Shown here: positions 42,455 to 50,360 of the stretch, piece by piece
Numbering within the stretch: position 1 is the stretch's first letter
Layout of the letters: each line of letters begins with the position of its first letter
Assembly: GCF_001975985.1 (NCBI RefSeq)
Contig: NZ_MTQF01000007.1
Span: 248,001 to 312,000, forward strand
DNA length: 64,000 nt
Reading direction: 5' to 3'
Source: [Flexibacter] sp. ATCC 35103
Lineage (GTDB): Bacteria; Bacteroidota; Bacteroidia; Flavobacteriales; Flavobacteriaceae
Position numbers and translations under genes: made by a program
Notes under the pieces: generated by a model
Database searches by the model: none
Told to the model about the DNA's origin: nothing
The model's input: the letters and a program-made list of their open reading frames with translations, nothing else

Positions 42455-42907
42455 ATGGCAATATCAGTTTCTAAACTCAACAAATTTGTGTTATTCAAAT
42501 TACCATCAGCTTACTTTTGTGGTGTGCGTGTAAAGGCAATCGATGAAGATAGATGTGTGGTAAGTGTAAAGCACAGATGGATTAATCAGAATCCTTTTAA
42601 CTCAATGTATTTTGCAGTTCAGGCAATGGCGGCAGAATTAACAACAGGAGCATTGGTAATCTCGCAAATTAAACAAAGCGGAAAAAAAATCTCAATGCTG
42701 GTAGCCAATAATAAAGGAAATTTTACCAAAAAAGCAACCGGAAGAATAAATTTTGTTTGCAACGACGGACATTTAATCGCCGAAGCAATTCAAAGAACAA
42801 TAGCAACAGGTGAGGGGCAAACTTTCTGGATGAAATCCATAGGAACAAATGAAGAAGGTGTTCAGGTTTCTGAAATGGATTTTGAATGGAGTGTAAGATT
42901 GAAATAG
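42455..42907 (+). CDS. DUF4442 hotdog-fold thioesterase-like protein
   Basis: A 150-residue single-domain hotdog protein. The DUF4442 pattern includes FKLPSAYFCGVRVKAID, VSVKHRWINQNPFNSMYFAVQ (about 41-61) and a central helix AMAAELTTGALVI. It is expected to be a small acyl-CoA-type thioesterase relative, but catalytic residues are not evident and the substrate is unknown. I use ATG 42455 because the longer reading frame begins upstream of the promoter. It stands alone between divergent DUF4870 and an inverted-repeat region. Confidence 0.85.
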   Translation: MAISVSKLNKFVLFKLPSAYFCGVRVKAIDEDRCVVSVKHRWINQNPFNSMYFAVQAMAAELTTGALVISQIKQSGKKISMLVANNKGNFTKKATGRINFVCNDGHLIAEAIQRTIATGEGQTFWMKSIGTNEEGVQVSEMDFEWSVRLK

Positions 42908-42918
42908 TTTTAAAGTTT

Positions 42919-43064
42919 TTGCCACAGATTAAAAGGATTAAAATGATTTTTCCTTAGGAGTTCCGCAGGAACAAAATGACGAAGACTTTGATGAATTTAA
43001 ACTTTGTCCAGGTAAATTGAGATCGTTTAAAAGAAATCTTTTTAATCCTTTTAATCTGTGGCAA
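42919..43064. repeat. 146-bp element with perfect 25-bp inverted ends (CCACAGATTAAAAGG)
   Basis: The ends 42919-42943 and 43040-43064 are perfect inverted repeats of TTGCCACAGATTAAAAGG plus ATTAAAA. The 96-bp interior has no ORF, but it holds GGAGTTCCGCAGGAACAAAATGACG-type sequence split among short palindromes. The same ends occur as a small hairpin at 15611-15669 and as a half at about 17543-17560. Confidence 0.75.
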
Positions 43065-43077
43065 AGAAAAACATAAA

Positions 43078-43105
43078 AAAATGCCTCAAATATTTGAGGC
43101 ATTTT
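43078..43105. terminator. Terminator after the small Cys/Lys peptide gene
   Basis: AAAATGCCTCAAA (43078-43090) and TTTGAGGCATTTT (43093-43105) are perfect arms with a 2-nt centre. It lies 20 nt after the stop at 43125 on the minus strand. Confidence 0.85.
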
Positions 43106-43124
43106 ACTTTTAAACGTGTTCTGC

Positions 43125-43280
43125 TTATTTTTTAGCGCAACATTTCTTGTCTTTTTTGTCATCTGTTTTTTTGCAGCAAGATTCTTTTTTAGTTTCTTTT
43201 TTTGGTGCTGGTTTTGTGTCTTGTGCTTGTGCACCAATTGTAAATAATGCGATAGCTAATACGGCAAATATTTTTTTCAT
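43125..43280 (-). CDS. Small secreted Cys/Lys-rich peptide (51 residues)
   Basis: A 51-residue ORF I translated by hand from ATG 43280. A clean signal peptide MKKIFAVLAIALFTIGAQAQ leaves a mature peptide of about 31 residues, with 15 Lys and two Cys-Cys pairs (ESCCKK and DKKCCAKK). The paired cysteines suggest metal (copper or zinc) binding; there is no recognised domain. Strong start context, signal peptide and a perfect terminator support it as real. It is near the copper locus and shares its Cys/Lys style with the 50361-50744 gene, but no operon link is visible. Confidence 0.75.
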   Translation of the reverse strand: MKKIFAVLAIALFTIGAQAQDTKPAPKKETKKESCCKKTDDKKDKKCCAKK

Positions 43281-43320
43281 TTTTAGTATAATTTAATTGT
43301 TATGTATTTTTCTTTTAGAT

Positions 43321-43878
43321 TTAATCTTCATTAAAAAATTTAGAGACCCATTTGTCAAAATCAGCCTTGTATGTTTCCTGTGCATTTTCTAAAATAGATT
43401 CGGTATCATCTACAGGATCCAGATTAAAATTTTCTTTAAGCCATTCCTTGTATTCCGGCAAACCTTCACTTTCTTCATAATCATCTTCATCTTTATAAAA
43501 ATAAGCTTGTTCGTGAACTACAGAGATTTCAGTATCAAAAGTCAGTAATTGCATAAATTCGAAGATATTTTTTGCGACAATGTGATAACCGCCTTCATCT
43601 CCAAAAACAACTACAGGCAACTCATTTAGAGATTTACTTTGATCGTTGTTCCATAATACATACATAGAACCGGAACCGTTTGCTTGTGCAAAAGGCATTA
43701 ATTTGTCTAAAAAATCAGGATCTTCAGACCAGGTTGCAATTCCGGATTTATCATCTCTGTATAATCCAAAACCCTGAGAATAATTTTCGAATCCAAGCTC
43801 TTCATTTATTTCATAAAATAAAGCCAGTTCGTTTGTAATCGTGTCATTAAAATTCTGTTTAAAATCTTCTAAATTCAT
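43321..43878 (-). CDS. SUKH/SMI1-KNR4-like protein
   Basis: A 185-residue acidic protein. The SUKH-like core is DKLMPFAQANGSGSMYVLW (about 60-78), then LPVVVFGDEGGYHIVAKNIFEFMQLL (about 91-116), which fits the PFA-G-G, pVv and F-eFl pattern of SMI1/KNR4 domains. The acidic C-terminal part is helical. SUKH proteins are often immunity proteins against polymorphic toxins, but no toxin gene is adjacent. It may be an orphan immunity gene or a housekeeping SMI1-type regulator. Confidence 0.65.
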   Translation of the reverse strand: MNLEDFKQNFNDTITNELALFYEINEELGFENYSQGFGLYRDDKSGIATWSEDPDFLDKLMPFAQANGSGSMYVLWNNDQSKSLNELPVVVFGDEGGYHIVAKNIFEFMQLLTFDTEISVVHEQAYFYKDEDDYEESEGLPEYKEWLKENFNLDPVDDTESILENAQETYKADFDKWVSKFFNED

Positions 43879-43970
43879 AATTGGATGGTTTATTTGATAT
43901 CGTTTTTAAAATCTTAATATGAATCTCAAATATAATAAAGTCATTTTTAACTCAGACGAGAATATGATAA

Positions 43971-46223
43971 TTAATAATTAAGATTTAATCCAAAGCCAAC
44001 TCCCATATCGCTGTCATAATGTGTCGTGATTCCGAAGTTTCGGGCAACAATATATTTTAAACCCGCCATATATTCCTTATCCGTATTCCACATTAAGTTC
44101 ATTCGCAAACGTCTGGCAAGAGGAATATCTTTTCGCTCAAATTGAACCCTTACATTTCCATCGGTGTAAACCTCAACTTGCGCTTTTACAAGCATTGGCA
44201 AAGTATATTCCATACCGGCACTAAAAACCGAACGATTGTCTTTAGTATTCTTTTGCCCGAACATATTTTGTTCCTGTTCGTCCATTCCCATTCTTCTGTA
44301 ACGCCAATCAAAACCTATAAAAGGCATAAACCATTGCATTTTGCCAATATATCTACCAATATGCGTTTCGGTTTCATAACCATGTTCATTGTTATAACCC
44401 AATCTCCATTCCGTTCCAATGCTCCAACGCGTGTTGCTGAACATTGCTTCACCGTCATTTCCGTTTGAGGCAAAATCATTTTCGGCCATAAAATGAAACA
44501 TTCGATCGTCCATTTTTAGCATTTTGTACGCCATTTCAGGCTGATGAATCAACGGATTTGGAGCTGAATTTTCATAAGTAAAAATACGTCCCATTCCCGC
44601 CATCATATGATATAAGATATGACAGTGAAAAAACCAATCGCCATCGGCATTAGCCTGAAATTCGATTGTATCGGTTTCCATTGGCATAATATCAATCACA
44701 TTTTTAAGCGGAGAATATTCGCCATGTTCGTTAATAATCCTGAAATCGTGTCCGTGTAAATGCATTGGATGACGCATCATCGAACCATTATATAATGTAA
44801 TACGAACGTTTTCGCCTTTTTTGATTAAAATTTTATCCGTTTCAGAAACTACTTTATTGTCTAAACTCCAAACATAACGGTTCATATTTCCGGACAATTC
44901 AAAACGTAATTCTTTTACCGGAGCATCTTTTGGTAAAGTTGTCACGGTTGGAGATTTCAGCATTCCGTAATTCAAAGTCGTAATTTCGGCAGTTTCTGTA
45001 GAATCACTTGACATTTTCATATCGTCCATTTTCATGCCTTCCATATTATGCATAGAATGATCTTCGGTTTTTGCAGATTCGTCTTCACCCGAAATTTCAG
45101 GATACATCACAGCATTCATGTCCATCTTGTTCAGAGACATTTTCATACCCATATCGTTCATTTCGCCGTTCATCTTCATCATATCGTTCATCATTTTCAT
45201 ACCTTCAAAATATTTCAATTTCGGAAGATGTTTGACTGGCTGTTTAGTTCCTTCGCCTAAAAATAATGAAGCAGATCCGGTTCTGTCTTCGGCTGTAGCC
45301 AAAAAAGCAAAGGATTTATGATCTTCAGGAATTGTCACGATAATATCATACGTTTCAGAAACCGCAATAATCAATCGGTCAACTTCTACAGGTTCAACAT
45401 CGTTTCCGTCGCTGGCAACAACCGTTATTTTTCCGCCGCCATAAGTTAGCCAGAAATAACTTGAAGCGCCTCCGTTTGCAATTCGCAATCTGACTTTATC
45501 GCCCGCTTTAAATTGCGAAAGCTGATCTTCATTTTTTCCGTTAATTAAAAACTTCTCATAATAAACATCACTCACATCCATCGCATTCATGCGTTTCCAT
45601 TCGTTAGTGACTTTTGTCGAGAATTGTCCTTTCTTGATTGCTTCGGCATAACTTTGGGTAGTTCCTTTTTTTATAGCAAACCAATCGTTGGCATTGTGCA
45701 ACATTCGCTGAACATTCTCTGGTTTTAGATCCGTCCATTCGCTTAGAATAACCGGAATTGTTGGTAAATCGTCAATTCCTTTTCTAAAAGTAGTATCGTC
45801 TTTCTTCTTATTAATAATAAAAAGTCCGTACAAACCTATTTGTTCCTGCAATCCGGAATGGCTGTGATACCAATAAGTTCCGTTTTGAATAATTGGGAAA
45901 CTATATTTATGTGTTGTTCCTGGTTTAATTGGCATTTGCGTTAAATACGGAACTCCATCTTCTTTATTGGGAAGAAATAATCCGTGCCAATGCAACGCCG
46001 TATCTTCGTTTTTTAATTCGTTATGAACATAAATTTCCGCAATATCACCTTCAGTAAAAGTCAAAGTTGGCATTGGAATTTGTCCATTCACGGTAAGTGC
46101 ACGTTTTTCTTTCCCCGAAAAATTGACAATCGTATCGCGAACGTATAAATCGTAACGAACTACTTTTTGAGCATTTGCGCTAAAGGCAATCAAAAAGGCA
46201 ATTAGAATAGTATGTAGTTTCAT
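43971..46223 (-). CDS. Multicopper oxidase (CopA-like) fused to a CopB-like C-terminal domain
   Basis: A 750-residue exported protein with signal peptide ending near FSANAQ. Three cupredoxin domains give copper motifs HWHG (78-81), WYHSH (118-122), HPMHLHGHDF (485-494) and HCHILYHMMAGM (533-544). These make complete type 1, 2 and 3 sites, with Met544 as axial ligand. A Met/His-rich loop (about 341-405) resembles the copper-binding loop of CueO and PcoA. Residues about 560-750 are different: repeated aromatic beta strands ending GFGLNLNY. They match the CopB-type outer-membrane domain, normally a separate gene. The likely role is periplasmic Cu(I) oxidation at the outer membrane. It follows the Cu ATPase by 9 nt. 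Confidence 0.9.
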   Translation of the reverse strand: MKLHTILIAFLIAFSANAQKVVRYDLYVRDTIVNFSGKEKRALTVNGQIPMPTLTFTEGDIAEIYVHNELKNEDTALHWHGLFLPNKEDGVPYLTQMPIKPGTTHKYSFPIIQNGTYWYHSHSGLQEQIGLYGLFIINKKKDDTTFRKGIDDLPTIPVILSEWTDLKPENVQRMLHNANDWFAIKKGTTQSYAEAIKKGQFSTKVTNEWKRMNAMDVSDVYYEKFLINGKNEDQLSQFKAGDKVRLRIANGGASSYFWLTYGGGKITVVASDGNDVEPVEVDRLIIAVSETYDIIVTIPEDHKSFAFLATAEDRTGSASLFLGEGTKQPVKHLPKLKYFEGMKMMNDMMKMNGEMNDMGMKMSLNKMDMNAVMYPEISGEDESAKTEDHSMHNMEGMKMDDMKMSSDSTETAEITTLNYGMLKSPTVTTLPKDAPVKELRFELSGNMNRYVWSLDNKVVSETDKILIKKGENVRITLYNGSMMRHPMHLHGHDFRIINEHGEYSPLKNVIDIMPMETDTIEFQANADGDWFFHCHILYHMMAGMGRIFTYENSAPNPLIHQPEMAYKMLKMDDRMFHFMAENDFASNGNDGEAMFSNTRWSIGTEWRLGYNNEHGYETETHIGRYIGKMQWFMPFIGFDWRYRRMGMDEQEQNMFGQKNTKDNRSVFSAGMEYTLPMLVKAQVEVYTDGNVRVQFERKDIPLARRLRMNLMWNTDKEYMAGLKYIVARNFGITTHYDSDMGVGFGLNLNY

Positions 46224-46232
46224 ATTGATTTA

Positions 46233-48773
46233 TTAAAGTTTTAGATTTCGTAATCTTAATGCGTTTACAATTACTGAAACTGAACTTAAACTCATTGCCA
46301 GCGCTGCTAACATCGGCGAAAGCAAAATCCCAAATACCGGATATAAAATTCCCGCTGCAATAGGAACGCCTAATACATTATAAATAAAGGCGAAAAATAA
46401 ATTTTGTTTGATATTTTTCATCACCGAATAACTTAGTTTTTTTGCTTTTACAATTCCGTTTAAGTCACCTTTTACCAGCGTAATTTTAGCACTTTCGATG
46501 GCAACATCAGTTCCGGTTCCCATTGCGATTCCAATATTGGCTTGAGCCAAAGCCGGAGCATCATTGATTCCGTCGCCCGCCATGGCAACAATTTTACCTT
46601 CGGCTTGCAAACGTTGAATTTCTTTTAGTTTATCTTCCGGAAGACAATCGGCTTTAAATGAACTTAAGTGCAATTGATTTGCAACCGCTTTGGCAGTATT
46701 GCCATTATCTCCCGTCATCATAATCACTTCGACACCTTGATCGATTAAATCTTTGATTGCTTTTACACTATTTTCTTTAATAGCATCTGTAATAGTTACA
46801 TAACCCAAAACAACTTTATCAACAGCGATATAAGAAACCGTTTTACCCAGATTTTGTTCGGTAACAATTTTGTTATCAATATCTTCAGAAATCGAAGCGC
46901 CAACCTGAAGCATTAGTTTTTTATTTCCTAAAGCAACTTTTGAATTATTCACAGTTCCTATAACTCCTTTTCCGGCAACGGCTTCAAAATCCGGAACCTC
47001 TAGAATGGTCTGGTTTTTAGCTCTAGCAAAATTTACTACGGCTTGCGCCAAAGGATGCTCGCTATGTTGATTTAATGAAGCAATATTTTGAAGTAGAACA
47101 TCTTCGTTATTATTAACAGCATAGATTTTTTCTACAGAAGGTTTTCCTTCCGTAATAGTTCCGGTTTTATCTGTGATCAAAATATCAATTTTGCTCATGT
47201 TTTCCAGAGCTTCAGCATTCTTTATCAGAATCCCGAATTGCGCTCCTTTACCAACTCCAACCATTACAGACATTGGAGTTGCTAATCCTAAAGCACAAGG
47301 ACAAGCAATAATCAAAACGGCAATCGCATTAATTAATCCATAAATGTAAGCTGGTTCAGGACCAAATTTTGCCCAAACAAAAAAGGTTATAATCGAAATA
47401 ATAACAACCGTTGGAACAAAATATTTAGCCACACGATCCGCTAATTTCTGGATTGGCGCTCTCGAACGACTTGCGTCATTTACCATTTGTATAATTTGAG
47501 AAAGCAAAGTTTCTGAACCTACTTTTTCGGCAATCATAACAAATGATTTAGTTCCGTTTATCGTTCCTGCAATTACAGCATCGCCCACTTTTTTATCCAC
47601 CGGAATTGGTTCTCCGGTAATCATAGCTTCATCAATATTGCTTTCGCCGATGGTAATTTTTCCGTCAACCGGAATTTTCTCTCCCGGTTTTACTCTAAGC
47701 AAATCTCCTTTTTTAATATTATGAATAGATATTACTTTATCAGTTCCGTTTTCGACCAAAGTTGCTTCGGTTGGAGCTAATTTCAATAAAGCTTTTATCG
47801 CTCCGTTTGTTTGTCCGTGCGCTTTGGCTTCTAATAATTGTCCTAATAAAACTAAAGTTATAATAACTGTTGCAGCTTCAAAATAAAGATGGATCGTTCC
47901 ATGATGTGATTTAAATTCAGATGGAAAAATATCTGGGAAGAACATTCCGGCAATACTAAACAAGAAAGCAACTCCGGTTCCAATCCCAATAAGAGTAAAC
48001 ATATTCAGATTCCAGGTAATAATCGATTTGTAGGCGCGAACAAAAAACATCCAACCTGCATAAAAAAGCACCGGAATTGAAAAGAAGAATTGAACCCAAT
48101 TCCAACTTTCGATAGATATTATTTTATAAAGAGGATTATCAGGAATCATTTCTGACATTGATATAATAAAGATAGGAAGCGTGAACAAAATCGCAATCTT
48201 CATTTTCTTTAATAAGTCCGTATAAGTTTTGTTTTCTTCAGATTCAGAAGCTTGCATTGGCACCAAATCCATTCCACAAATTGGACAATCGCCTGGTTCA
48301 TTCGAAACAACTTCCGGATGCATCGGACAAGTAAATTGAGTTGCGTTTATCGCAACTTCGGGAACTAAATCCATTCCGCAAACGGGACAATCTCCGGCTT
48401 TGTTATAGGTTTTATCGCCTTCGCAATGCATCGGGCAATAAAAAACTCCTGTTGTATTATGATTGTGAATTACAGGTGTTTCTTTTTTGTGATGATGTCC
48501 TTCGTGGTTTTCTTTTTTGTTACTGGAACAACATGATTTAACGGGAGCTTCTGTGGTATTTTTAGATGAAGTCATCTCAATAGTATATTTTCCGGCTTCG
48601 GTTAAAGCTTCCTGAAATTTTTCAGTTGCAACATGTTTATCCATTGTAATAGTTGCCAATGGAGGATTTAAAGTTACTTCGGCTTGAATTCCTTCAATCG
48701 TATTCAAAGTTTTCTCGACTTTTTTACGACATCCATCGCACGACATTCCTGAAATTATATATTGATGCGTCAT
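46233..48773 (-). CDS. copA: Copper-exporting P1B-type ATPase with HMA and two heavy-metal-binding domains
   Basis: An 846-residue inner-membrane pump exporting Cu(I). An N-terminal HMA domain has GMSCDGC (9-15). A His/Cys linker follows (CCSSNKKENHEGHHHKK, 81-97). Two heavy-metal-binding zinc-ribbon-like modules (about 110-138 and 146-172) each have the YCPMH/CPMHP and CPxCGMDLVP pattern. The pump core shows TGEP (386-389), the CPC membrane motif (491-493) and phosphorylation Asp535 in DKTGT. Later come HP (SEHPLAQA) and GDGINDAPAL. Everything expected for a Cu+ ATPase is present. It sits upstream of the multicopper oxidase. Confidence 0.95.
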   Translation of the reverse strand: MTHQYIISGMSCDGCRKKVEKTLNTIEGIQAEVTLNPPLATITMDKHVATEKFQEALTEAGKYTIEMTSSKNTTEAPVKSCCSSNKKENHEGHHHKKETPVIHNHNTTGVFYCPMHCEGDKTYNKAGDCPVCGMDLVPEVAINATQFTCPMHPEVVSNEPGDCPICGMDLVPMQASESEENKTYTDLLKKMKIAILFTLPIFIISMSEMIPDNPLYKIISIESWNWVQFFFSIPVLFYAGWMFFVRAYKSIITWNLNMFTLIGIGTGVAFLFSIAGMFFPDIFPSEFKSHHGTIHLYFEAATVIITLVLLGQLLEAKAHGQTNGAIKALLKLAPTEATLVENGTDKVISIHNIKKGDLLRVKPGEKIPVDGKITIGESNIDEAMITGEPIPVDKKVGDAVIAGTINGTKSFVMIAEKVGSETLLSQIIQMVNDASRSRAPIQKLADRVAKYFVPTVVIISIITFFVWAKFGPEPAYIYGLINAIAVLIIACPCALGLATPMSVMVGVGKGAQFGILIKNAEALENMSKIDILITDKTGTITEGKPSVEKIYAVNNNEDVLLQNIASLNQHSEHPLAQAVVNFARAKNQTILEVPDFEAVAGKGVIGTVNNSKVALGNKKLMLQVGASISEDIDNKIVTEQNLGKTVSYIAVDKVVLGYVTITDAIKENSVKAIKDLIDQGVEVIMMTGDNGNTAKAVANQLHLSSFKADCLPEDKLKEIQRLQAEGKIVAMAGDGINDAPALAQANIGIAMGTGTDVAIESAKITLVKGDLNGIVKAKKLSYSVMKNIKQNLFFAFIYNVLGVPIAAGILYPVFGILLSPMLAALAMSLSSVSVIVNALRLRNLKL

Positions 48774-49127
48774 TGTTTTATCTTTTTAAGTATTACAATG
48801 CAAATTTCTGAAGTAACGTTTACTTTGGTTTGTATAATTTTGAGAATGATTTGTAATATTTATGAAAAGAGATTTTACCGCAAAGCGCGCAAAGATTTTT
48901 TGATCTCGTTTTATAGTAATCGCGCAAAGACGCAAAAGCGCAAAGTTTTTTTCTAAGTTAATAATTGAACGTCCAGTTTGTCATTTCGAGGAACGAGAAA
49001 TCACACAAGTAATTCCGTTCCTAAAAGCGTCAATCTTTGTCGATTTACGAGTGTGATTTCTCGTTCCTCGAAATGACATAAAATGAAAAAAACTTTGCGC
49101 TTTTGCGACTTTGCGAGAAATTAATTT
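48774..49127. other. 354-bp gap inside the copper locus, filled by nested repeats
   Basis: No gene. Outer inverted repeats 48923-48952 and 49086-49115 (29 of 30 bases pair) are CGCAAAG-type. Nested inside is the 100-bp MITE-like element 48979-49078. A further CGCAAAG tract starts near 48878 (TTTTACCGCAAAGCGCGCAAAG). The pump promoter must lie to the right of 48774 within this structure. Confidence 0.75.
48979..49078. mobile_element. MITE-like 100-bp element with perfect 28-bp terminal inverted repeats
   Basis: The ends 48979-49006 and 49051-49078 are perfect 28-bp inverted repeats starting TGTCATTTCGAGGAACGAG. The 44-bp interior has no ORF. A diverged copy of the same length lies at 17399-17498. 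The two are non-autonomous, and no transposase or target duplication is visible. Confidence 0.7.
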
Positions 49128-49688
49128 TTACAAATTCTCAATCTGAATCCTTTTTTTATCCTTCAATTGCTTGAAATAAGTAGGAGTGAACCCCGTAATT
49201 TTCTTGAACTGATTGCTCAAATGCGCGAGATTACTATAATTTAGCATATCGGCAATTTCGCTTAACGAATGTTCATTATATATAAGGAGTTCTTTTACTT
49301 TCTCGATTTTCTGACTGATAAAATATTTTTCGATAGTAGTATTTTCAATTTCTGAGAAAAGATTACTCAAAGTGCTGTAATCCTGATTTAGGTTTTCGAC
49401 TAAATAATCAGACAAATTGATTTTGAGTTCGTTGTTTTTATGATGAACTAAGTCAACGATGAGGTTTTTTATTTTCTCGATCGTTTTACTTTTTTTGTCA
49501 TCAATAAAATCAAAGCCTAAAGCCTGAAGATTTTTTAGCAGAATATTTTTCTGAGAATCGGTGATGTCATTTTGAAGTTCGGCTTCGCCTAATTCAACAG
49601 AAATAGTATGAAGTCCAAGTTTTTCAAACTCAGACTTCACAACCATTTTACAGCGACCACACACCATGTTTTTGATGTAGAGCGTCAT
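49128..49688 (-). CDS. HMA-like metal-binding domain fused to an AraC-type HTH regulator
   Basis: A 186-residue protein. Residues 1-66 look like a heavy-metal-associated ferredoxin fold: LYIKNMVCGRCKMVV with Cys10 and Cys13, then the beta strand HTISVELGEAEL and a final LGFDFI, as in copper chaperones. Residues about 85-186 are a single AraC/XylS HTH: YFISQKIEKVKELL, LSEIADMLNYSNLAHLSNQF and TGFTPTYFKQ. Such a fusion would let the regulator read copper directly. I use ATG 49688, since the longer frame adds 11 basic residues overlapping the DUF3347 gene. It follows that gene by 2 nt and precedes the Cu ATPase. Confidence 0.85.
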   Translation of the reverse strand: MTLYIKNMVCGRCKMVVKSEFEKLGLHTISVELGEAELQNDITDSQKNILLKNLQALGFDFIDDKKSKTIEKIKNLIVDLVHHKNNELKINLSDYLVENLNQDYSTLSNLFSEIENTTIEKYFISQKIEKVKELLIYNEHSLSEIADMLNYSNLAHLSNQFKKITGFTPTYFKQLKDKKRIQIENL

Positions 49689-49690
49689 AT

Positions 49691-50221
49691 TTATTTGATG
49701 GTTTCTACCACGTTTCCGCAAGTCAGCATCGAAGAACCGTAATACGGATTCTTAACTGCTTTTTCTTTGCTTAACCAGTCAGCATCTGCCATTGGGCAAT
49801 ATTGTTTGTAGACAACTTCAGTAGATTTTGAAACTTTAACTAAGTCATAAGTACTTTTAGTTAAAGATTTAAAAGTTTCACGTTGTTTTTTAATGTCTGA
49901 GCTTGTAGAAATACTTTTTGCGTCAGCAGTTAATTTTTTAACCACTTTCATCCAAACAGTATGTTCGTTGCTTTTTAGTTTATCCATTTTTACTGCGGTA
50001 ATTGCCGTCAATAAATCTGTGGCTTTCGCCGAAGTTAATTTAGCATCACTTTTAATCAAAGCATCTTTTACAGTAAAATAAGCATCATAAACAGCTTGTA
50101 ACTGACTTGAATCTACGTCTTCAATTGTGGTTGTTTCTGCTTTGATTGTAGTTGCCTGAATTGTATTTGCAGAAAATAAAACGATTATTACTGCTGCTAT
50201 AGTTAATATTGTATTTTTCAT
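49691..50221 (-). CDS. DUF3347 family exported protein
   Basis: A 176-residue protein with signal peptide MKNTILTIAAVIIVLFSANTIQA. A helical DUF3347 domain (about 38-140: LQAVYDAYFTVKDALIKSDA) is followed by YKQYCPMADADWLSKE and VKNPYYGSSMLTCG near the C terminus. That block, with Cys-Pro-Met and a second Cys, is the copper/silver-binding-type end also seen attached to CusB-like proteins. It probably chaperones or sequesters copper in the periplasm. It lies 2 nt before the HMA-AraC gene. Confidence 0.88.
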   Translation of the reverse strand: MKNTILTIAAVIIVLFSANTIQATTIKAETTTIEDVDSSQLQAVYDAYFTVKDALIKSDAKLTSAKATDLLTAITAVKMDKLKSNEHTVWMKVVKKLTADAKSISTSSDIKKQRETFKSLTKSTYDLVKVSKSTEVVYKQYCPMADADWLSKEKAVKNPYYGSSMLTCGNVVETIK

Positions 50222-50360
50222 TTTTATAAGATTTTAATAGAGAATGTGAATTTATCCTCTAAGTTAAATAATTTTAATTTTTCTTTTGCGGGCTTAGCGT
50301 AAATCTTTGCGAACTTCGCGGTTAAACTAAACCCAATTATGGCTGTCAGAAATACAATTG

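Noticed and set aside
44142..45321. Plus-strand ORFs of 67-108 residues antisense to the multicopper oxidase
   Set aside because: They are His/Ile-rich shadows of Met/His codons in the real gene, with no family resemblance.
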